Below, piece after piece: positions 62,552 to 64,000 of a DNA stretch of 64,000 nucleotides. The stretch comes from an uncultured Verrucomicrobiales bacterium (GTDB taxonomy: Bacteria; Verrucomicrobiota; Verrucomicrobiia; Verrucomicrobiales; Akkermansiaceae). Each line of letters opens with the position of its first letter. Position 1 is the first letter of the stretch. The translations under genes and the position numbers were made by a program. The DNA lies in NCBI GenBank assembly GCA_937928545.1, contig CALGJQ010000025.1:80257-144256 (forward strand), in the 5' to 3' direction. Below the pieces are notes generated by a model. It was not told the origin of the DNA, did not search any database, and worked only from the letters and a program-made list of their open reading frames with translations.

Positions 62552-62949
62552 TCAACGACCTAGAGCTTTCGGATCAAGATCGCTCCTATCCAAGCAAAAG
62601 CTCTCCGCCACCACGGGCGACATTCCGCCCCATCCCAATTTCACCTTCTCACTCGATTCTAAATCACGATGATACTGTTGAATCAGCCGACTCACCACCT
62701 CCGGATCGCCCGCCGCTGAGAAAACCCCAGACCGCTATCGCCCTTCCCACCCCATCAGAGAGGAACATATATATCTCTAGATGCACAAAACGCTGAGCTT
62801 TCTCGATCTCGTCGGCCATCGCTCGAAAGACCTCATCGCCCGAAAAATAAAGATCAACCACCGTTCCCACGAGTCTTCACAGCCGCGTGATCACGAGCCA
62901 AATTCTCAGTCCAACACGACTCTCTGATATCTTCAGACTCCTCCATCAT
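62552..62949 (-). pseudogene. decayed cardiolipin-synthase/PLD-like gene fragment
   Basis: Minus-strand remnants spread over two frames. From ATG 62949 one frame reads to NLARDHAAVKTRGNG, then stops; the next frame continues with VVDLYFSGDEVFRAMADEIEKAQ RFVHLEIYMF, which matches the start of cardiolipin synthase/phospholipase D domains (substrate-contact segment before the first HKD). After GRAIA this frame dissolves and another gives DPEVVSRLIQQYHRDLESS...SPVVAESFCLDRSDLDPKALGR ending at a TGA at 62552, unrelated-looking. No HKD motif remains. It fits frameshifts plus an internal deletion. The 529-base gap from 62481 to 63009 otherwise holds only the terminator at 62507. Confidence 0.6.
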
Positions 62950-63009
62950 TCTGACTTTTTTGAATTATTTTCAAAGAAACTCGTTTTTGAAACGTATTAT
63001 AATGAAACG

Positions 63010-63771
63010 ATGCGCTCTATTGCTTTAATAGCCACTCTCATTTTCTCCTTCGCCCCTCTTTCGGCCCGTGAGTGGCGGAGTACTTCGGGCGATAAATCAT
63101 TCGAAGCCAACTACCTTTCGAACGACGGCAAGCAAGTCACCCTGCGAAAGGGCAACAGCATCCTCACCTTCGCCATCGAGAAACTCCATGCCGACGATCA
63201 GGCTTGGCTAAAAGAAAACCATCCTCCTACCAGCAAATCAGGCGGTAGCTCCAAAGGCCCTGCCAAAGCGGCTCCAAAAGGAGCAGCCTTCGACACCCTA
63301 GAATTCGGCGACACCAATAAGGAAGTCATCGAAAAGCTCACCGCCAGTTCGATGGTCGAATGCACCGTCGCCGAAGTCATGCTCGCTCGGATTGGTCTCA
63401 ATGGCTCATTCCGAATCAAGCAAACCATCGGAGGCCTCCATTGCCATCTCTACTTCGACTGGGACAGTAACAATAAGCTCAAAGAAGTGACCCTCCGCAC
63501 CCAAGGCAAGCCCCTAAGCTTCTACGGCGGTAAACTCGAATCCAACTGGAGTGAACTCATCAAGCTCCTCACCATCCTCCATGGCGACGCCGTCCAAGGT
63601 GCCCCCTATCCAAAATCTGCCGACCTTCAAGACGGTCTCATCCTTGGCTCCCACCTCTGGCGCACCGAAGACGGGCACTCCGTCCTCCTCGGCACCGGCC
63701 AAGAAGGCAGCAACTACTCCGTCATCGTCCGCATCACCAGCGACCACATCGCTGCGAATCCGATCGAGTGA
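63010..63771 (+). CDS. secreted SHD1-domain protein
   Basis: 253 residues from ATG 63010; the frame is open to 62887 but the earlier part has no signal peptide, whereas MRSIALIATLIFSFAPLSA does. Directly after cleavage lies an SLA1-homology domain 1 (REWRSTSGDKSFEANYLSND, VTLRKGNSILTFAIEKLHADDQAWL), a small fold frequent in secreted PVC proteins. A Gly/Ser/Lys/Pro linker (about 80-97) leads to an unrecognised C-terminal domain of about 155 residues. A role outside the cytoplasm is inferred from the signal. Confidence 0.8.
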   Translation: MRSIALIATLIFSFAPLSAREWRSTSGDKSFEANYLSNDGKQVTLRKGNSILTFAIEKLHADDQAWLKENHPPTSKSGGSSKGPAKAAPKGAAFDTLEFGDTNKEVIEKLTASSMVECTVAEVMLARIGLNGSFRIKQTIGGLHCHLYFDWDSNNKLKEVTLRTQGKPLSFYGGKLESNWSELIKLLTILHGDAVQGAPYPKSADLQDGLILGSHLWRTEDGHSVLLGTGQEGSNYSVIVRITSDHIAANPIE

Positions 63772-63793
63772 AACTCTCCTCGACGCACCATTT

Positions 63794-64000
63794 TTAAACC
63801 GGCGTCGATAAGACACTACCGACAATCCGCACGAGAATCATCACTGCGAGATACCACACGCAGATCTTAATCGTGTTCCGTCGGCTCAAGCCGCAAACCT
63901 TATCCACCAGCACATAGAGCGCGGCGAGAGACACCAAACCTGCGAGAGGTCCGATCACTCCCCCAAGGAGCATTCGGCTTAACATACTCACGATCGCGAC
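63794..64000 (-). CDS. small membrane protein, possibly 5'-truncated
   Basis: The minus-strand frame ends at a stop at 63794 and is open to the window edge; internal starts are GTG 63991 and ATG 63985. About 65 residues are visible, with two hydrophobic helices (MLLGGVIGPLAGLVSLAALYVLV and WYLAVMILVRIVGSVL, each read in parts) and a basic loop between (LSRRNTIK). No family recognised. Convergent with the SHD1 gene, 22 bases apart. Confidence 0.45.
   Translation of the reverse strand, partial: VAIVSMLSRMLLGGVIGPLAGLVSLAALYVLVDKVCGLSRRNTIKICVWYLAVMILVRIVGSVLSTPV

Noticed and set aside
62404..62796. Plus-strand ORF after the TIGR04073-like gene
   Set aside because: It starts inside that gene in another frame, runs through the terminator and has no sensible protein composition.

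Overview
The window looks like chromosomal DNA of a Gram-negative member of the Verrucomicrobiota, probably Verrucomicrobiales-like. The clues are an exosortase-system-associated protein of the TIGR04073 type, a SLA1-homology-domain (SHD1) protein, secreted proteins ending in the 'S.DL..W ... FLRV/FFRV' tail common in that phylum, a receptor-type Ser/Thr kinase, many lipoproteins, an outer-membrane autotransporter, and start codons that mostly lack a clear Shine-Dalgarno. No phage, integron, rRNA, tRNA or CRISPR was recognised. Assignment to phylum is inference from gene families.

Region by region. 0-8 kb: end of a DUF445 membrane protein, a secreted protein, lipA, an M48 lipoprotein protease, pgsA-nagA, a UshA-like phosphoesterase coupled to TerC, and an SH3-like lipoprotein. 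8-15.7 kb: sugar-nucleotide and envelope genes (rmlB, manC-type, a GT4 glycosyltransferase), a RelE/ParE toxin-antitoxin pair wedged in front of ruvX, truA, and a TIM-barrel sugar isomerase. 15.7-21.8 kb: a transmembrane Ser/Thr kinase, a small lipoprotein that is a paralogue of part of the kinase's extracytoplasmic domain, an NhaC antiporter and an AAA ATPase. 21.9-28.3 kb: asnS, rpmI-rplT-pheS (without infC or pheT beside them), a REP-associated transposase with its REP hairpins inside its own reading frame, and two alpha/beta hydrolases. 28.4-36 kb: a carbohydrate locus (LacI regulator, GPH sugar transporter, a 1123-residue GH94-like enzyme and a secreted protein with two jelly-roll-like modules).

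36-43 kb: a methyltransferase related to the last ovothiol step, a Lys-rich lipoprotein, ychF, a trypsin-like PDZ protease followed by a paralogue that has lost two catalytic residues, and a LysM lipoprotein. 43-50 kb: a roughly 1670-residue autotransporter with three equal Gly-rich blocks, and a translationally coupled L,D-transpeptidase/SurA-like pair. 50-64 kb: DEAD-box helicase and ruvC, an FAD amine oxidase, a Na/Pi cotransporter preceded by a perfect 28-bp palindrome, a long minus-strand run (D,D-carboxypeptidase, pfkA, lrp, aminotransferase, CPBP protease, beta-helix/TPR protein), a TIGR04073 protein, a decayed cardiolipin-synthase-like gene, an SHD1 protein and a small membrane protein.

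Shared themes: much of the window serves the cell envelope (peptidoglycan trimming and crosslinking, periplasmic proteolysis, outer-membrane display, nucleotide sugars). Six of ten convergent gene pairs overlap by exactly four bases at their stop codons. The most unusual items are the autotransporter, the kinase/lipoprotein paralogy, the protease/pseudoprotease tandem and the self-encoding REP element. All positions within proteins were counted by hand.
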